Below are positions 35,515 through 44,929 of a stretch of 64,000 nt of DNA, piece after piece. Source of the stretch: JASHPR01 sp963808705 (GTDB lineage: Bacteria; Actinomycetota; Actinomycetes; Streptosporangiales; Streptosporangiaceae); assembly GCA_963808705.1 (NCBI GenBank), contig CAWEHB010000003.1:496001-560000 (forward strand), written 5' to 3'. Position numbers and translations under genes: made by a program. The notes under the pieces are model-generated. The model ran no database searches, had not been told where the DNA came from, and saw nothing but the letters and a program-made list of their open reading frames with translations. How positions within the stretch are numbered: the first letter of the stretch is position 1; each line of letters starts with the position of its first letter.

Positions 35515-35836
35515 CGGACTTCCCGATCTGCTCGCCACCACCACCGTGATCGATACCAGGAATATTCTCAAACCGCGTTGACCACGCTTCGTGATCTGGG
35601 TCTGGCCAGGCTGGCTTGCAGCCAGGCGCGGCGACGTCGAAGGCGTCCCCGTCGCCGCCTGGGCCTGCCGCCCGCAGCACGTTCCCCTCTGCGCTGCTCA
35701 GCTCGACCTCGTCGACGCGGATCTGGCCTGACTCGCCGATCCGGCAGCAGCGGCGGATGGGCGAGCGGCCTTGCGGGAACATGGGGCGGCTACTTGGGGT
35801 GGTTTTGCGGTAGTTCGAGACTACGATCAGAGCGTG
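35515..35836. other. intergenic region with possible decayed coding sequence
   Basis: One minus-strand frame contains IRVDEVELSSAEGNVLRAAG, which looks more like real coding than shadow. It cannot be matched to a family and runs on into sequence overlapping the F420-dependent oxidoreductase. I list it only as possible decay. Confidence 0.25.
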
Positions 35837-36867
35837 ATGGCAGTGCTCGAGACGCTGACCTTCGTGACGATGGGCGGGTGGATCCTCTTTGAGATCTTGC
35901 TCCTCGTGCGCGACCGGCGGCACGGCAGGGGCGTGCCGATGCTGATCGCGGCACTCTGATCCTGAAACGCACTCTTCGTCGTCGAGACGGTAGTGGTGGC
36001 GGGCGTCTTGTCCGCGACCCTGCACGTACTCGTCGTGCCGGGTGTGATCTGGTTCCGCTCGGCGTTGCGGCGGCCGGGTGAGCGGCCGGTCACCACATCG
36101 TCCAGCGAGATGAGGGCGGCGGGGTTGGTGAAGAACGGCTCCTGATAGGACCGCGCTTGCGCCGGCGAGTCGCAAGTGATAACTGATGCGACATCGGCCA
36201 GCCCGGCCGGGATCTCGTGTCCGGAACGGAATTTCGGGCCGACGGTCGTAACATGCGCACCCGGGCTCACGTCGTGCGCCGCGATGACCGGCTTGTCCGA
36301 CCGGGTCGCGACCAGGACGATGTCCGCATCGCGGACAGCACCGGCGGCAGCATCCACGGCCGTGGCCGGCAGCTGGAGCTCGTTCCGTGCCCTGGCAGCG
36401 AAGGCTTCGCGGTGCTGTGGTACCGGGCTGTACACCCGCACGCTGCCGGGGTGGCGCACGGCTGTCAGCGCCCATAGCTGTGCCCATGCCTGACGGCCGC
36501 TGCCCACGACGCCGACAGCCTCGGCGTCCGGCCGGGCGAGCACATCGGCGGCGACAGCGCCCAGCGCGCCGGTCCGCCGCACTCCGAGCTCCTCGCCGAC
36601 CACCACGCCGGTCAGCGTCCCGTCGTAATCCCAGACCGCGACCAGCTGATCGCCGGGAACCTCCCCCGTTCGATAGGCCCGGAAGCCGCTAGCCCCCCGC
36701 GCCAAAGCGCCGACGGTGAACACGTAGGCCACTGCGCCCACCTTGCTGCTCACCCGCGGCGGGGCCAGCAGCTGCCCCTCGGAAAAGCGCTCCAGAGCTT
36801 CGCGCGCAGCGCCGACCACAGCCATCGCCGGAGCCGCCCGCACATCTACATCCGTCAGCACGCGCAT
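35827..36867 (-). pseudogene. ornithine cyclodeaminase-family protein, 3' end lost
   Basis: The first 267 residues fit the ornithine cyclodeaminase/mu-crystallin family: the start MRVLTDVDVRAAP, SGFRAYRTGEVP, GVRRTGALGAVAADVLARPD, the NAD-binding GVVGSGRQAWAQL and ISLDDVVTGRSPGRR. After that the frame reads 78 residues of unrelated Thr/Arg-rich sequence, because it crosses a plus-strand membrane-protein fragment. The normal last 45 residues are missing. The family reduces imines or deaminates ornithine-like substrates. A truncated but folded protein cannot be ruled out. Confidence 0.65.
35837..36080 (+). pseudogene. small membrane-protein fragment with in-frame stops
   Basis: The frame starts MAVLETLTFVTMGGWILFEI then LLLVRDRRHG, a membrane helix plus basic loop like the beginning of isoprenylcysteine-methyltransferase-type proteins. 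It ends after 40 residues. Beyond two TGA codons the same frame continues as hydrophobic sequence, VVETVVVAGVLSATLHVLVV. It overlaps the foreign tail of the ornithine cyclodeaminase relic on the other strand. Identity is uncertain. Confidence 0.4.
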
Positions 36868-37069
36868 GAGGCAACTGTGCCACCCACCGCGAAGCCGGCA
36901 GTAACCTCAGACGTCACCGCGCCGTGGGCCAACAGGCCGCCTGGGGCATGACATAGTGTCCACGCTGCTTTTAGGGAACCGCTCGGCCTCCTCCCGCATG
37001 TGGCACCTTCCCGCCCATCGTCGCGGGATGACCCACCAACAACTACCACCGGAACCCCGGCGAGTCCTC
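36868..37069. other. gap between minus-strand genes
   Basis: About 200 bases upstream of the ornithine cyclodeaminase relic and downstream of the LysR gene. It must hold the relic's promoter. Nothing distinctive is visible. Confidence 0.35.
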
Positions 37070-38017
37070 TTACGAGGTGGAGCCTCGGGACACTGCGGCG
37101 GGATTCAGTTCGCTGAGCTGTCCTTTGTCTTCGGTGATCTTGGCGGCCACGTTGACGGCGATCTCGATGGCCCGCGCGGCGAGCGGGGAGTGGGTGTGCC
37201 GCTTTTCCCAGAGCAAGAAGATCTCGCGGGGCGGCAGCGGTGGTTGGAGCTGGTGGATGGAGAGGGTGTTGTCGGCGCGGGTGTCGTGGCTGAGGATGGC
37301 GAGCCGTGGCAGCAGCGCGGTCCCCATTCCGGCTCGCACCATTGACAGCACGGCTTCGTTTCCCACGGTGCGGAACACGATGTGCGGCCGGACGGCACGG
37401 CATGCAAGTGCCTGCTCGACCCGGGCCTGATCGCAGATCGGCGGGTGGGCGACCATCGGCGCGCCGTCGAGCCGGGCCAGCGGCACCGGGCCGTCGGGGA
37501 AGGCGCCGGGCCGGGCCACCAGCAGGTAGGGGTCGTCGAGCAGCTTGAGGTGGTGGACGTCTCCGCCGGCGCGGCCGTCGAAGAACATCAGGTCGAGGTC
37601 GCTGACCTGAGGCTGGTCGGTCTCCTCCTCGAACAGCCTGATGTCGCAGCCGGGATGCTCTTCCCGCAGCCTGCGCACCACTGGCGGCAAGATCACGTTG
37701 GAGATGCTCTGGAACGTGCCGATATCGACCCGGCCGTCGCCGGCCTTGAACCGGTCGAGCGCGGCCGCCATCGCGGCCGCCTTCGCCAGAAGGTCGCGCC
37801 CGTGGGCCAGGACCAGGGCGCCGAGCGGGGTGATCCGCACCGACTTCGGCCCGCCCGGCCGGTCGAACACAGCCCCGCCGACGGCCTTCTCCAGTGCCGC
37901 GATCTGCTGGCTGATCGTCGACTGGCTGTAGCCCAGCCGGGCGGCGGCCCGGCCGAACGAGCCCTCGTCGGCGACGGCGGCCATGGCGGCGAGATGCCGC
38001 AGCTCGGCATCGGACAC
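37070..38017 (-). CDS. LysR-family transcriptional regulator
   Basis: 315 residues. The N-terminal winged helix (1-65) reads LRHLAAMAAVADEGSFGRAA then ARLGYSQSTISQQIAALEK, the standard LysR pattern. The effector-binding domain follows, with IGTFQSISNVILPPVVRRL (about 98-116) and VGNEAVLSMVRAGMGTALLP (about 216-235). It is divergent from the NTF2-like gene across a 176-base gap containing inverted repeats, so that gene and its former partner are the probable targets. The effector is unknown. Confidence 0.93.
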   Translation of the reverse strand: MSDAELRHLAAMAAVADEGSFGRAAARLGYSQSTISQQIAALEKAVGGAVFDRPGGPKSVRITPLGALVLAHGRDLLAKAAAMAAALDRFKAGDGRVDIGTFQSISNVILPPVVRRLREEHPGCDIRLFEEETDQPQVSDLDLMFFDGRAGGDVHHLKLLDDPYLLVARPGAFPDGPVPLARLDGAPMVAHPPICDQARVEQALACRAVRPHIVFRTVGNEAVLSMVRAGMGTALLPRLAILSHDTRADNTLSIHQLQPPLPPREIFLLWEKRHTHSPLAARAIEIAVNVAAKITEDKGQLSELNPAAVSRGSTS

Positions 38018-38039
38018 GGCCCCAGCCTAACCAGAGGAC

Positions 38040-38092
38040 ATCGCTTATTACAATCAAGCTGAGCGAAACCTATCGCTTTTCATAATGATTGT
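38040..38092. promoter_or_regulatory. LysR-type operator in a divergent promoter
   Basis: An AT-rich island between the LysR and NTF2-like genes contains the inverted pair ACAATCA (38050-38056) and TGATTGT (38086-38092). It also has a direct repeat, ATCGCTTAT/ATCGCTTTT (38040 and 38072). LysR regulators bind such dyads in the divergent region and control both their own gene and the neighbour. The AT-rich DNA also suits overlapping promoters. Confidence 0.55.
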
Positions 38093-38193
38093 CCCGGCTT
38101 AGCGTGGCTGTCATGGCCGACCATCTGGCAGACGATCCCGGCATGCCGCTGCTGATCCCCGGAGGCGCCGGGCACGAGGCGAGGGAGAGACCA

Positions 38194-38655
38194 ATGAGCG
38201 ACCTTCAGGCCATCGCTGACCGCGTCGAGATCGAGGCGCTGCGCGGCGAGTTCACCGACGCGGTGATGATGCGCGACTACCACCGCGTGGCCTCGCTGTT
38301 CACACCGGACGGTGTGTGGCGGATGCCCAAAATCCCCGCCGAGCTCGCCGGCCGGGAGGAGATCCGCGCCTGGGGCGAGCGGGTGCCGGATCTCGTGGAC
38401 TACCTCGTGCAGACCACCCACCCGGGCACGATCCAACTGGAGGGCGACACCGCGTCCGGCCGTGCCTACATCTGCGAGCTCATCCACCTGCGCGACGGCA
38501 GCTCGGAGCTGAACTACGCCGTCTACCACGACCGTTACCAGCGCACTCCGCACGGCTGGAAGTTTACCGAGCGCGTTTACGAGGTCAGATACCTCGACAC
38601 CACCCCGCTGGCAGGCTCGGCGCCCCGCACCGCTCCACCCGCCGGCCGACGCTGA
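38194..38655 (+). CDS. NTF2-like / SnoaL-like protein
   Basis: 153 residues from the ATG opening MSDLQAIADRVEIEALRGEF, with GAGGGAGAG upstream. The cone-shaped alpha+beta fold is indicated by the long first helix, DAVMMRDYHRVASLFTPDGV then WRMP, and three later strands ending YERTPHGWKFTERVYEV-like (YQRTPHGWKFTERVYEVRYL). Members are small isomerases, dehydratases or ligand-binding proteins. Divergent transcription from a LysR gene and a following EthD-type fragment suggest a lost small catabolic operon. Confidence 0.88.
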   Translation: MSDLQAIADRVEIEALRGEFTDAVMMRDYHRVASLFTPDGVWRMPKIPAELAGREEIRAWGERVPDLVDYLVQTTHPGTIQLEGDTASGRAYICELIHLRDGSSELNYAVYHDRYQRTPHGWKFTERVYEVRYLDTTPLAGSAPRTAPPAGRR

Positions 38656-38704
38656 CAGATCCATCCGGTAAGGCGTCTAAGCCACAAGGCGAGAGATCAA
38701 GACC

Positions 38705-38773
38705 ATGGCCAAGCTCATGATCCCCTACGGGCACCCGGCGGACCCGGCGGCGCTCGAGGACTATTGCGCCAGC
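38705..38773 (+). pseudogene. EthD-like protein, N-terminal fragment
   Basis: MAKLMIPYGHPADPAALEDY matches the start of EthD/dimeric alpha-beta barrel proteins (pattern K...YG.P.DP.AFE.YY). After 23 residues the sequence no longer fits. The frame ends in a motif repeated elsewhere in the window (see the repeat at 38876). EthD-type proteins often partner small oxidations, in keeping with the NTF2-like neighbour. Confidence 0.6.
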
Positions 38774-38875
38774 CGCTCTTCGGCCGCGCCATGGCTCGCC
38801 GATCTGCGTGGCATCGGTCGCGCACCTGGCACACATACTGGCCGTACCGATTCGACAGGCTGCGTCGCCCCCGAA

Positions 38876-38939
38876 CTCGACGTCACTCTCTGTGATTCAC
38901 CCGGGTCCTGGCGGACGCGCGCCTAGCCGTTCGTTCGGC
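38876..38939 (+). repeat. junction repeat, copy A
   Basis: About 64 bases starting CTCGACGTCACTCTCTGTGA and ending CGCGCGCCTAGCCGTTCG. It closely resembles the copy at 54035 (CTCAACGTCACTTTCTGTGA). It more loosely resembles those at 52430 and 57722, with the shared core GCGCGAATAGCCGCCG. It lies just after the truncated EthD gene and before the LAL regulator. Confidence 0.6.
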
Positions 38940-39074
38940 GCGCCAGTGGTCATTCGGCGATCTATAACCCGGCCCGCGCCTATCGTGGTGATCTGCGCTC
39001 CCCGATCCGTCCGCCGGGGCTCGGGGCATGACTGGGCGAGGCGCTATGCCAGGCTTTGCTGGCATCCTGGTTGT

Positions 39075-41984
39075 GTGTCTGCTCGCAGGGTCAGCCCGGT
39101 GCTTGTGGGCCGTGAGGCTGAGGCCGACGTGCTGGAGGGTGCGTTCGAGGCTGCGGCGGGCGGGGCGCCGCAGGTGGTGCTGGTGGGGGCGGAAGCCGGC
39201 GGCGGTAAGTCGCGGCTGGTGGGCGAGTTCGCCGCCCAGGTGCGGGGCCGGGCTCTGGTGCTGGCCGGGGGATGCGTGGACCTGGGCGCGGCGGGCTTGC
39301 CCTATGCGCCGTTCACCGCTGCCCTGCGGGACCTGATCCGGCGGCGGGGCGCCGGGGAAGTTACGGGGCTGCTGCCTGGCGGCAACGCGGGCGAGCTGGC
39401 CGGCCTGGTGCCCGAACTGGGATCACCCCCTGCTGGCGGTGATCCGGAGATGGCGCGGGGCAGGCTATTCGGCCTGCTGCTGGTGCTGCTGGAGCAGCTT
39501 GCTGCGAACCAGCCGCTGGTGCTGGTGATCGAGGATCTGCACTGGGCCGACCGGTCAACCGGTGAGCTGCTGGCGTTCCTGGTCCGTAACCTGCGGCAGG
39601 CGGCCGTGCTGGTGGTGGTGACCTTCCGCTCTGATGAGCTGGCCCAGTCCGGGCCGGTGCGGCGGCTGCTGGCCGAGCTGGGCCGGATGGACGAAGTGAC
39701 CCGGCTGGAACTGGAGCGGCTGTCCCGCGGCCAGGTCGCGGCGCAGCTGGCGGGCATCCTGGGCCGCCCGCCCGACCCCGCGGTCGCAACTGCGGTGCAT
39801 GAGCGCGGCGGCGGGAACCCCCTGTTGACCGAGGTTTTGCTCAACGCCGACGGCACGCTCGCCCCGGGGCTGCCCGGGCCGGCGCGGGACCTGCTGCTCG
39901 GCGCGGTAAGCGAGTTGCCCGCAGACTGTCATGGGGTCCTGCGGAACGCTGCGGTCGGCGGCGCCCACATCGAGCACAGGCTGCTGGCCAGGGCAACCGG
40001 GCTGGAGGACACGGCGCTCGATGATGCGCTGCGGCCGGCCGTCGCGGCCGGTGTTCTGGTGGCCGGCCAGGCTGGTTACGCCTTCCGCCATGAGCTGTTC
40101 CGCGAGGCGGTGCTATGGGATCTGCTGCCAGGAGAGCGAGTTCAGGCGCACCGGGCATTCGCCGAGGCCCTGCAGTCTGGCCCGCCGCTCAGGCCGGACG
40201 TCCTGCCATCGGTGCAACTGGCCCTGCACTGGCACGGCGCGGGCGAGCATGAGCGGGCGCTGCGGGCGGCGTGGGCGGCCGCGGCCGAGGCAGGTGTCGC
40301 ATTTGCCTATGCCGAGCAGCTGCAGATGCTGGAGCTGGCGCTGGATCTGTGGGAGCGGGTGCCCGGCGCGGGCGGGCATGTCGGTGCAGACCGGGCGGGG
40401 GTGGTGCAGGCGGCGGCCGAGGCCGCGTGGCTGGCCGGGGAGCCAGAACGCGGCGTTCCGCTGGTGGAGGCCGCGGTCGCCAGCCTCGACGCGGACCGCG
40501 ATGCTGACCGGGCCGCGTCCTTGCTGCGGCTGCGCGCCGCGCTGCGCCAGCAGTTGCTGCTGCCGGGACAGCTGGATGATCTGCGGGCGGCGCTGCGGCT
40601 GGCCGCGGGCCCTTCTCGAGAGCGGGCCCAGGTCCTTGGCCGCCTCGCCCGGGCCCTGATGCTGCGGGACCGTGTTGAGGAGGCCAGGCCGCTTGCCACG
40701 GAGCTGCAGGTTCTGGCGGAGGGGCTGGGGGACGAGGGATACCGGATCGAGGCGAGGATCTGCCTAGCCCAGTTGAGTAGGCGCGAGGGTGACATCATCC
40801 CGGGCCTGGCGGACGCGGCGGAGGCGGCGCGGCGGATCGGCTCCGGGCCGCTGGAGCTGCTCGCCCGGTGTGAGATCACCAATACGCTGGAAGCCCGCGG
40901 CGAGCATGAGGCCGCGATCCGCGCCGGGCGCGACGGTCTTGCCCGGGCGAGGCAACTTGGCCTGGCCCGGTATGTCACGGCACCGATCGCCGGGAACCTG
41001 GCCGAGTCGCTGATCTCGGCGGGCCGCTGGGACGAGGCTCTTGAGTTCGCCGACGAAGCGGCAAGCCTCGGTCCGGCGCCGTTCGAGCGCGAATGCCTGC
41101 TGGTTTGCCGTGGGCAGATCGCGGTCGCCCGAGGCGACCTACAGACCGCGGCTCGGATGGTGCGAGAGCTTCGCGCGCTGCCCGCCGACGAAGCCGAGAC
41201 CGACCGGGCGCTGCCGCTGACCCGGCTGGACATCCAGGTCCGGCTCGCCGAGGGGGACCTGGCTGGGGCTCTCGCGGTCGCGGGCAGCGTCCCGGCCGCG
41301 CGGGGCAGCGATCCGCGGTACCTGTGGCCGGTCCTCGTGACCGCGATGCAGGCCTGTGCCGACGCGGCGGTCACTGGCCCGGCGGCCGGGGCTGACAAGG
41401 CCGCCGCACTGCGGGATGCCCTGGCCGAGGCGGCGGCGGGCACCGCGCGGCCAGGCCCGGTTGAGCGTGCGCATGCGGCGGTGTTCACCGCCGAGGCGTC
41501 CCGGGCTGCAGGCCGAGATGACCCGGCGGCCTGGGATGCGGCTGTCTTGGCCTGGGAGCCGGTCGGGCAGCCCTACCCGCTGGCCTGCGCGCTGCTGCGC
41601 GCCGCCGACCCTGCGGCGGTACAACGGGACCGGGACGAGGCGGCTGAACGCCTGCGGAGGGCCGCGGAGCTTGCGGCTCGTCTGGGTGTTCGGCCGCTGC
41701 TGGAGCAGATCGCGCGGCTGGCCCGCCGGACCAGGATCGACCTCCCGCCGGCCATCGCAGGTCAGGGCGGTGCGGCGGCGCCGTTTGGCCTCACCGCCCG
41801 CGAGATGGAGGTGCTGCGCCTGGTGGCGGCCGGGCGGGGCAACCAGCAGATCGCCGCTGAGTTGTTCATCTCCCCCAAGACTGCCAGCGTGCACGTGTCC
41901 AACATCTTGGGCAAGCTCGGCGTCAGCTCCCGGGTCGAGGCCGCTGCCACCGCCTACCGGCTGCACTTGCTCGACGAGGGCTGA
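39075..41984 (+). CDS. LAL-type LuxR regulator with AAA ATPase domain
   Basis: 969 residues from a GTG. An N-terminal AAA/P-loop domain (LVGREAEADVLEGAF, Walker A GAEAGGGKSR at 38-47, Walker B LVLVIEDLHWAD near 155) is followed by a long TPR-like helical region. The C-terminal LuxR helix-turn-helix (FGLTAREMEVLRLVAAGRGN, then KTASVHVSNILGKLGVSSRV) is in the last 65 residues. Large LAL regulators activate secondary-metabolite or catabolic genes, using ATP and an inducer. No biosynthetic cluster borders it here. No strong ribosome binding site was seen, so the exact start is uncertain. Confidence 0.92.
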   Translation: MSARRVSPVLVGREAEADVLEGAFEAAAGGAPQVVLVGAEAGGGKSRLVGEFAAQVRGRALVLAGGCVDLGAAGLPYAPFTAALRDLIRRRGAGEVTGLLPGGNAGELAGLVPELGSPPAGGDPEMARGRLFGLLLVLLEQLAANQPLVLVIEDLHWADRSTGELLAFLVRNLRQAAVLVVVTFRSDELAQSGPVRRLLAELGRMDEVTRLELERLSRGQVAAQLAGILGRPPDPAVATAVHERGGGNPLLTEVLLNADGTLAPGLPGPARDLLLGAVSELPADCHGVLRNAAVGGAHIEHRLLARATGLEDTALDDALRPAVAAGVLVAGQAGYAFRHELFREAVLWDLLPGERVQAHRAFAEALQSGPPLRPDVLPSVQLALHWHGAGEHERALRAAWAAAAEAGVAFAYAEQLQMLELALDLWERVPGAGGHVGADRAGVVQAAAEAAWLAGEPERGVPLVEAAVASLDADRDADRAASLLRLRAALRQQLLLPGQLDDLRAALRLAAGPSRERAQVLGRLARALMLRDRVEEARPLATELQVLAEGLGDEGYRIEARICLAQLSRREGDIIPGLADAAEAARRIGSGPLELLARCEITNTLEARGEHEAAIRAGRDGLARARQLGLARYVTAPIAGNLAESLISAGRWDEALEFADEAASLGPAPFERECLLVCRGQIAVARGDLQTAARMVRELRALPADEAETDRALPLTRLDIQVRLAEGDLAGALAVAGSVPAARGSDPRYLWPVLVTAMQACADAAVTGPAAGADKAAALRDALAEAAAGTARPGPVERAHAAVFTAEASRAAGRDDPAAWDAAVLAWEPVGQPYPLACALLRAADPAAVQRDRDEAAERLRRAAELAARLGVRPLLEQIARLARRTRIDLPPAIAGQGGAAAPFGLTAREMEVLRLVAAGRGNQQIAAELFISPKTASVHVSNILGKLGVSSRVEAAATAYRLHLLDEG

Positions 41985-42063
41985 CCGGCAGCCGCGCCGG
42001 GCCAGGCGGGAGCGGGCGGCGTAAGCCTGGCTAAGTGCACGTCTCCGTAAGTTCGTCGGGTGC

Positions 42064-43460
42064 TTACGGGGTCCTCGCCGCGGGGCGAGCGACTCCCCGC
42101 GCGCCCCGGGTGGGGGCGGGCGGGGCGGGCCGGTGCCGGCCAGGGGACGCGCGGGCGCGGCCGTGATGGGGGCGGCGGCGCGGGTCACGCCGGGCCGGGG
42201 ACACACCGGGAAGGTGTGATCCGGCCCGGCGGTGCGTGACGCCAGCCGGGACGATGACTGGCGTGATCCCGCCGCCGCAGCGGGCGGCGATGTGAGCCGC
42301 CGCGACCAGGTCGCGGTGGCCTCGGAACGGGCAGTGCGGGCAGGCGAACACCCGCCCCGCGGGCTTGGGGATGCGCTTTCGGCATTCGGGGCAGGTCGAG
42401 GAGGTGCCCCGCTCGCCGGTCATCGTGATGGTGATCCCGGCGGCCTCGGCTTTGTCGCCGAGAACGCTGATGAGGTGGCCGATGCGCCAGTCGCGGGTCC
42501 GCCGGTTGTGCCGCCGCCCCGCCGGAAGGGCCAGTACGCCGCGCGGGTCACCGACCGCGAGGGTGCCGACCCGGCGGGAGACCGCCCAGGAGACGGCCAT
42601 GGCGGCGGCTTCGTGCTGGGCCTGGGCCACCCGGCGCCGGTGCCGGGCCCCGGCCAGGCGCTGGCGGCGCCGGTGCTCCGCCAGCGCCGCGACCCCCGCT
42701 GGCCCGGTTCGGGGGCGCGGCGGGCGGCGGCGCGGCGGCGGGCCTTGGTGTCCGCGTGGTGCTGGTGGTGCTCGGCGCGGATCGCCCGGCCGGACACCAG
42801 CAGCCCTTCCGCGCCGGGGCCGGCGACGGCGTAAGGGTGGATGATGCCCAGGTCTATCCCGGCCACCCGGCCCGGGTCCGGCTCCTGGCCCTGCGGGTAG
42901 GCGGCGACGGGCACTTCGGCGGTGGCGTCCGCCCACAGCCGCCCTGCGTCATACAGCAGGGTGACCGAGCGGACCTGTGCGGCCGGATAGGGCAGGTCGC
43001 GGTCCAGGCGCACCCGCAACGGCGGGCAGCCCCGGGCTACCGGGATCTGCAGCACCCGGCCGTCGAGGGTGAACGTGCCGTGATACCAGCGCACCGGCAC
43101 CATCGCACGGCGCCGCCGCGGGTACCGGGCCGTGCGGTCGCCGTCGCGGCGCCGTTTCGCCGCCGACTGCCAGGCGTCTGCGTAGCGGCGCAGCACCGAC
43201 CGGGCGCCTGCGGTGTCCAGCTCGCCGAAGGTCCCCGGCCCGGAGGCGGCCAGCAGGCGGCACAGCTCCGGGTAAGAAGCCAGCGGCCGGTCCTGGCGGG
43301 CCCGCCGCCACGCGCTTAACTCCAGGACGCAGGCCCACACATCCCCGGCCGAGACCAGCAGCGCCAGCAGGCGGCGCCGCTGGCCGCGGGTCAGCCGCAG
43401 CCCGGCCCGGGCGGTGCGGTACACCACCGGCGGCGCGTTTGGGTCCCGGCGTCTGGGCAT
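42064..43460 (-). pseudogene. tnpB: TnpB (IS605/IS1341-type) nuclease gene, frameshifted
   Basis: One frame runs from MPRRRDPNAPPVVYRTARAG through RVAGIDLGIIHPYAVAGP, the first RuvC motif with its aspartate. Near 42715 a second frame takes over with HRRRVAQAQHEAAAMAVSWA and VGTLAVGDPRGVL. It continues to the zinc ribbon TCPECRKRIPKPAGRVFACP then HCPFRGHRDLVAAAHIAAR, which carries the RuvC-III aspartate. The two halves make a TnpB of about 440 residues. TnpB is an RNA-guided DNA nuclease of IS200/IS605 elements. The middle RuvC glutamate is not obvious (VGDPRG in its place). No TnpA was found. Confidence 0.75.
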
Positions 43461-43742
43461 GCCCCCAGCGCACCAGCTGGCACTGACAAAAGACCGCAGC
43501 CAGCTCACGCCACCATCCGCACCGGCGACACAACCTTCACCGGCACGTCCGCGCACGGAATACTGCCGGCCAAGGAGACCCCGACGAATTAATGGGCCTG
43601 GCCACTAAGCGCCTGCCTACCGGGGTGGTGCGGGCCGTGCGGCTGGAATAGGGCTGCCGCCCGATGCGGCGCGGGCGCTCTCACCGCGAGTCTCGGTGGT
43701 GACCGGAATCTAGCGGAATCACCTAGCCGCCGGGAGGACACC
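43461..43742. other. gap between TnpB element and EamA gene
   Basis: About 280 bases. It may include the left end of the TnpB element, since IS605-type elements lack terminal inverted repeats. Near 43680-43730 the bases TGGTGACCGGAATCTAGCGG could hold the EamA promoter. GCCGGGAGGA is the EamA ribosome binding site. Confidence 0.35.
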
Positions 43743-44591
43743 ATGGCGATATTGCTCGCGCTTGCCGCCGCCGTGCTGTACGGCACTGCGGACTTCGCCG
43801 GGGGTGTGGGGTCCCGGCAGGCTTCGGCGCTGGCGTTCCTGGCGGTCAGTGCCCCGGTCGGCGCGGTGGTCATGCTGGCTGCCTCGCTGGTTGCTGGCGG
43901 GCCGGTCACGGCCGGGTCGCTTGGCTGGGGCCTTGCCGCCGGCGTGGCGTCGGGCGCCGGAGTGATCGTGTTCTTTGCCGGGCTGGCGGCCGGGCCGGTC
44001 AGCGTGGTGGCTCCGCTGTCCGCGCTGGGCGCTGCGCTGCTCCCCGTGGGGGTGGCGGTCGCCGAGGGTGAGCGGCTCAGCGCGGCGTTGCTGGCTGGGG
44101 CGGTACTGTGCCTGGCCGCGGTGACGCTGGTGAGCCTGGAGGGCCGCCCATCCGGTTCGCCCGCCGGCCGGCGGGCCGTCACCGGGGTGGCGTGCGGGAT
44201 CGCCGCGGGCGTGGCGTTCGGGCTGTATTTCCTGTTCATCCGGAACGTGGCGTCAGCTGGCGGGCTGTGGCCGCTGGCTCTCTCCCGGTGCACGGCATCG
44301 ACGATCGTACTGACGGCCGCGGCCTGGCGTCGTCGCCTGCCTGCCCGGCCCGGCGCCGGCGGCCGGTGGGCTGGCATGGCGCTGGCCGCTGGGGCCGGGG
44401 ACGTGGCAGCCAGCCTGCTGTATGTGCTCGCCGTGCGCTCCGGCCCGTTCGCCCTGGCCGTGGTGATCACCGCCTTGTACCCGGCGGTCACGGTCCTGCT
44501 CGCCCGGCTGGTGCTGGGCGAGCGGATGCGCGCCGTGCAGCGCGCCGGGCTGGCACTCGGCGCCCTAGGGATCATCCTGGTCACCGCCTGA
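43743..44591 (+). CDS. EamA-family (DMT) transporter
   Basis: 282 residues, ten predicted membrane segments in two homologous halves. It starts MAILLALAAAVLYGTADFAG and ends ALALGALGIILVTA-like (GLALGALGIILVTA), the typical DMT closing helix. SVVAPLSALGAALLPVGVAV and VVITALYPAVTVLLARLVLG carry the family's glycine/proline turns and the conserved E in GERM. Members export metabolites or drugs. Translation signal GGGAGGA precedes the ATG. The VOC relic follows 26 bases after the stop and was probably in the same operon. Confidence 0.92.
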   Translation: MAILLALAAAVLYGTADFAGGVGSRQASALAFLAVSAPVGAVVMLAASLVAGGPVTAGSLGWGLAAGVASGAGVIVFFAGLAAGPVSVVAPLSALGAALLPVGVAVAEGERLSAALLAGAVLCLAAVTLVSLEGRPSGSPAGRRAVTGVACGIAAGVAFGLYFLFIRNVASAGGLWPLALSRCTASTIVLTAAAWRRRLPARPGAGGRWAGMALAAGAGDVAASLLYVLAVRSGPFALAVVITALYPAVTVLLARLVLGERMRAVQRAGLALGALGIILVTA

Positions 44592-44617
44592 CGCACAAGC
44601 AAAACACAAAGGAGGGC

Positions 44618-44929
44618 ATGACAGTGGACTACAAGCTGGAACTGGTGCTCATACCGGTCTCCGACGTCGACCGGCCGAAGAGGTTCTATGTGGAGCAGGC
44701 GGGCTTCGACCTGCTCGTGGACACCCCGACCGGCCTGCCGGGGCAGCGGGTGGTGCAGGTAACCCCGCCTGGGTCAGCCTGCTCGATCGGGTTCGGCACC
44801 GGGATCACCGCCGCCGAGCCCGGCTCGCAGCAGGGCCTGCACCTGGTGGTTCGCGACATGTTGCTGCCCGCGACGAACTCACCGGCCGGGGGGTCGAGGT
44901 CGGCGAGGTTCGGTCACCGACCACGACAA
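44618..44929 (+). pseudogene. VOC (glyoxalase-like) protein, frameshifted and truncated
   Basis: With a strong AAAGGAGGG site, the frame starts MTVDYKLELVLIPVSDVDRP then KRFYVEQAGFDLLVD, a typical vicinal-oxygen-chelate half-domain, up to GLHLVV. A shift near 44865 moves the continuing sequence to another frame (ARDELTGRGVEVGEVR). It then breaks off before the second metal ligand region (normally DPDGN). Another gene's C-terminus is attached. VOC proteins are glyoxalase, dioxygenase or bleomycin-resistance relatives. Confidence 0.7.

Noticed and set aside
42700..42730. Programmed frameshift in TnpB
   Set aside because: No slippery heptamer was seen; an ordinary indel is simpler.
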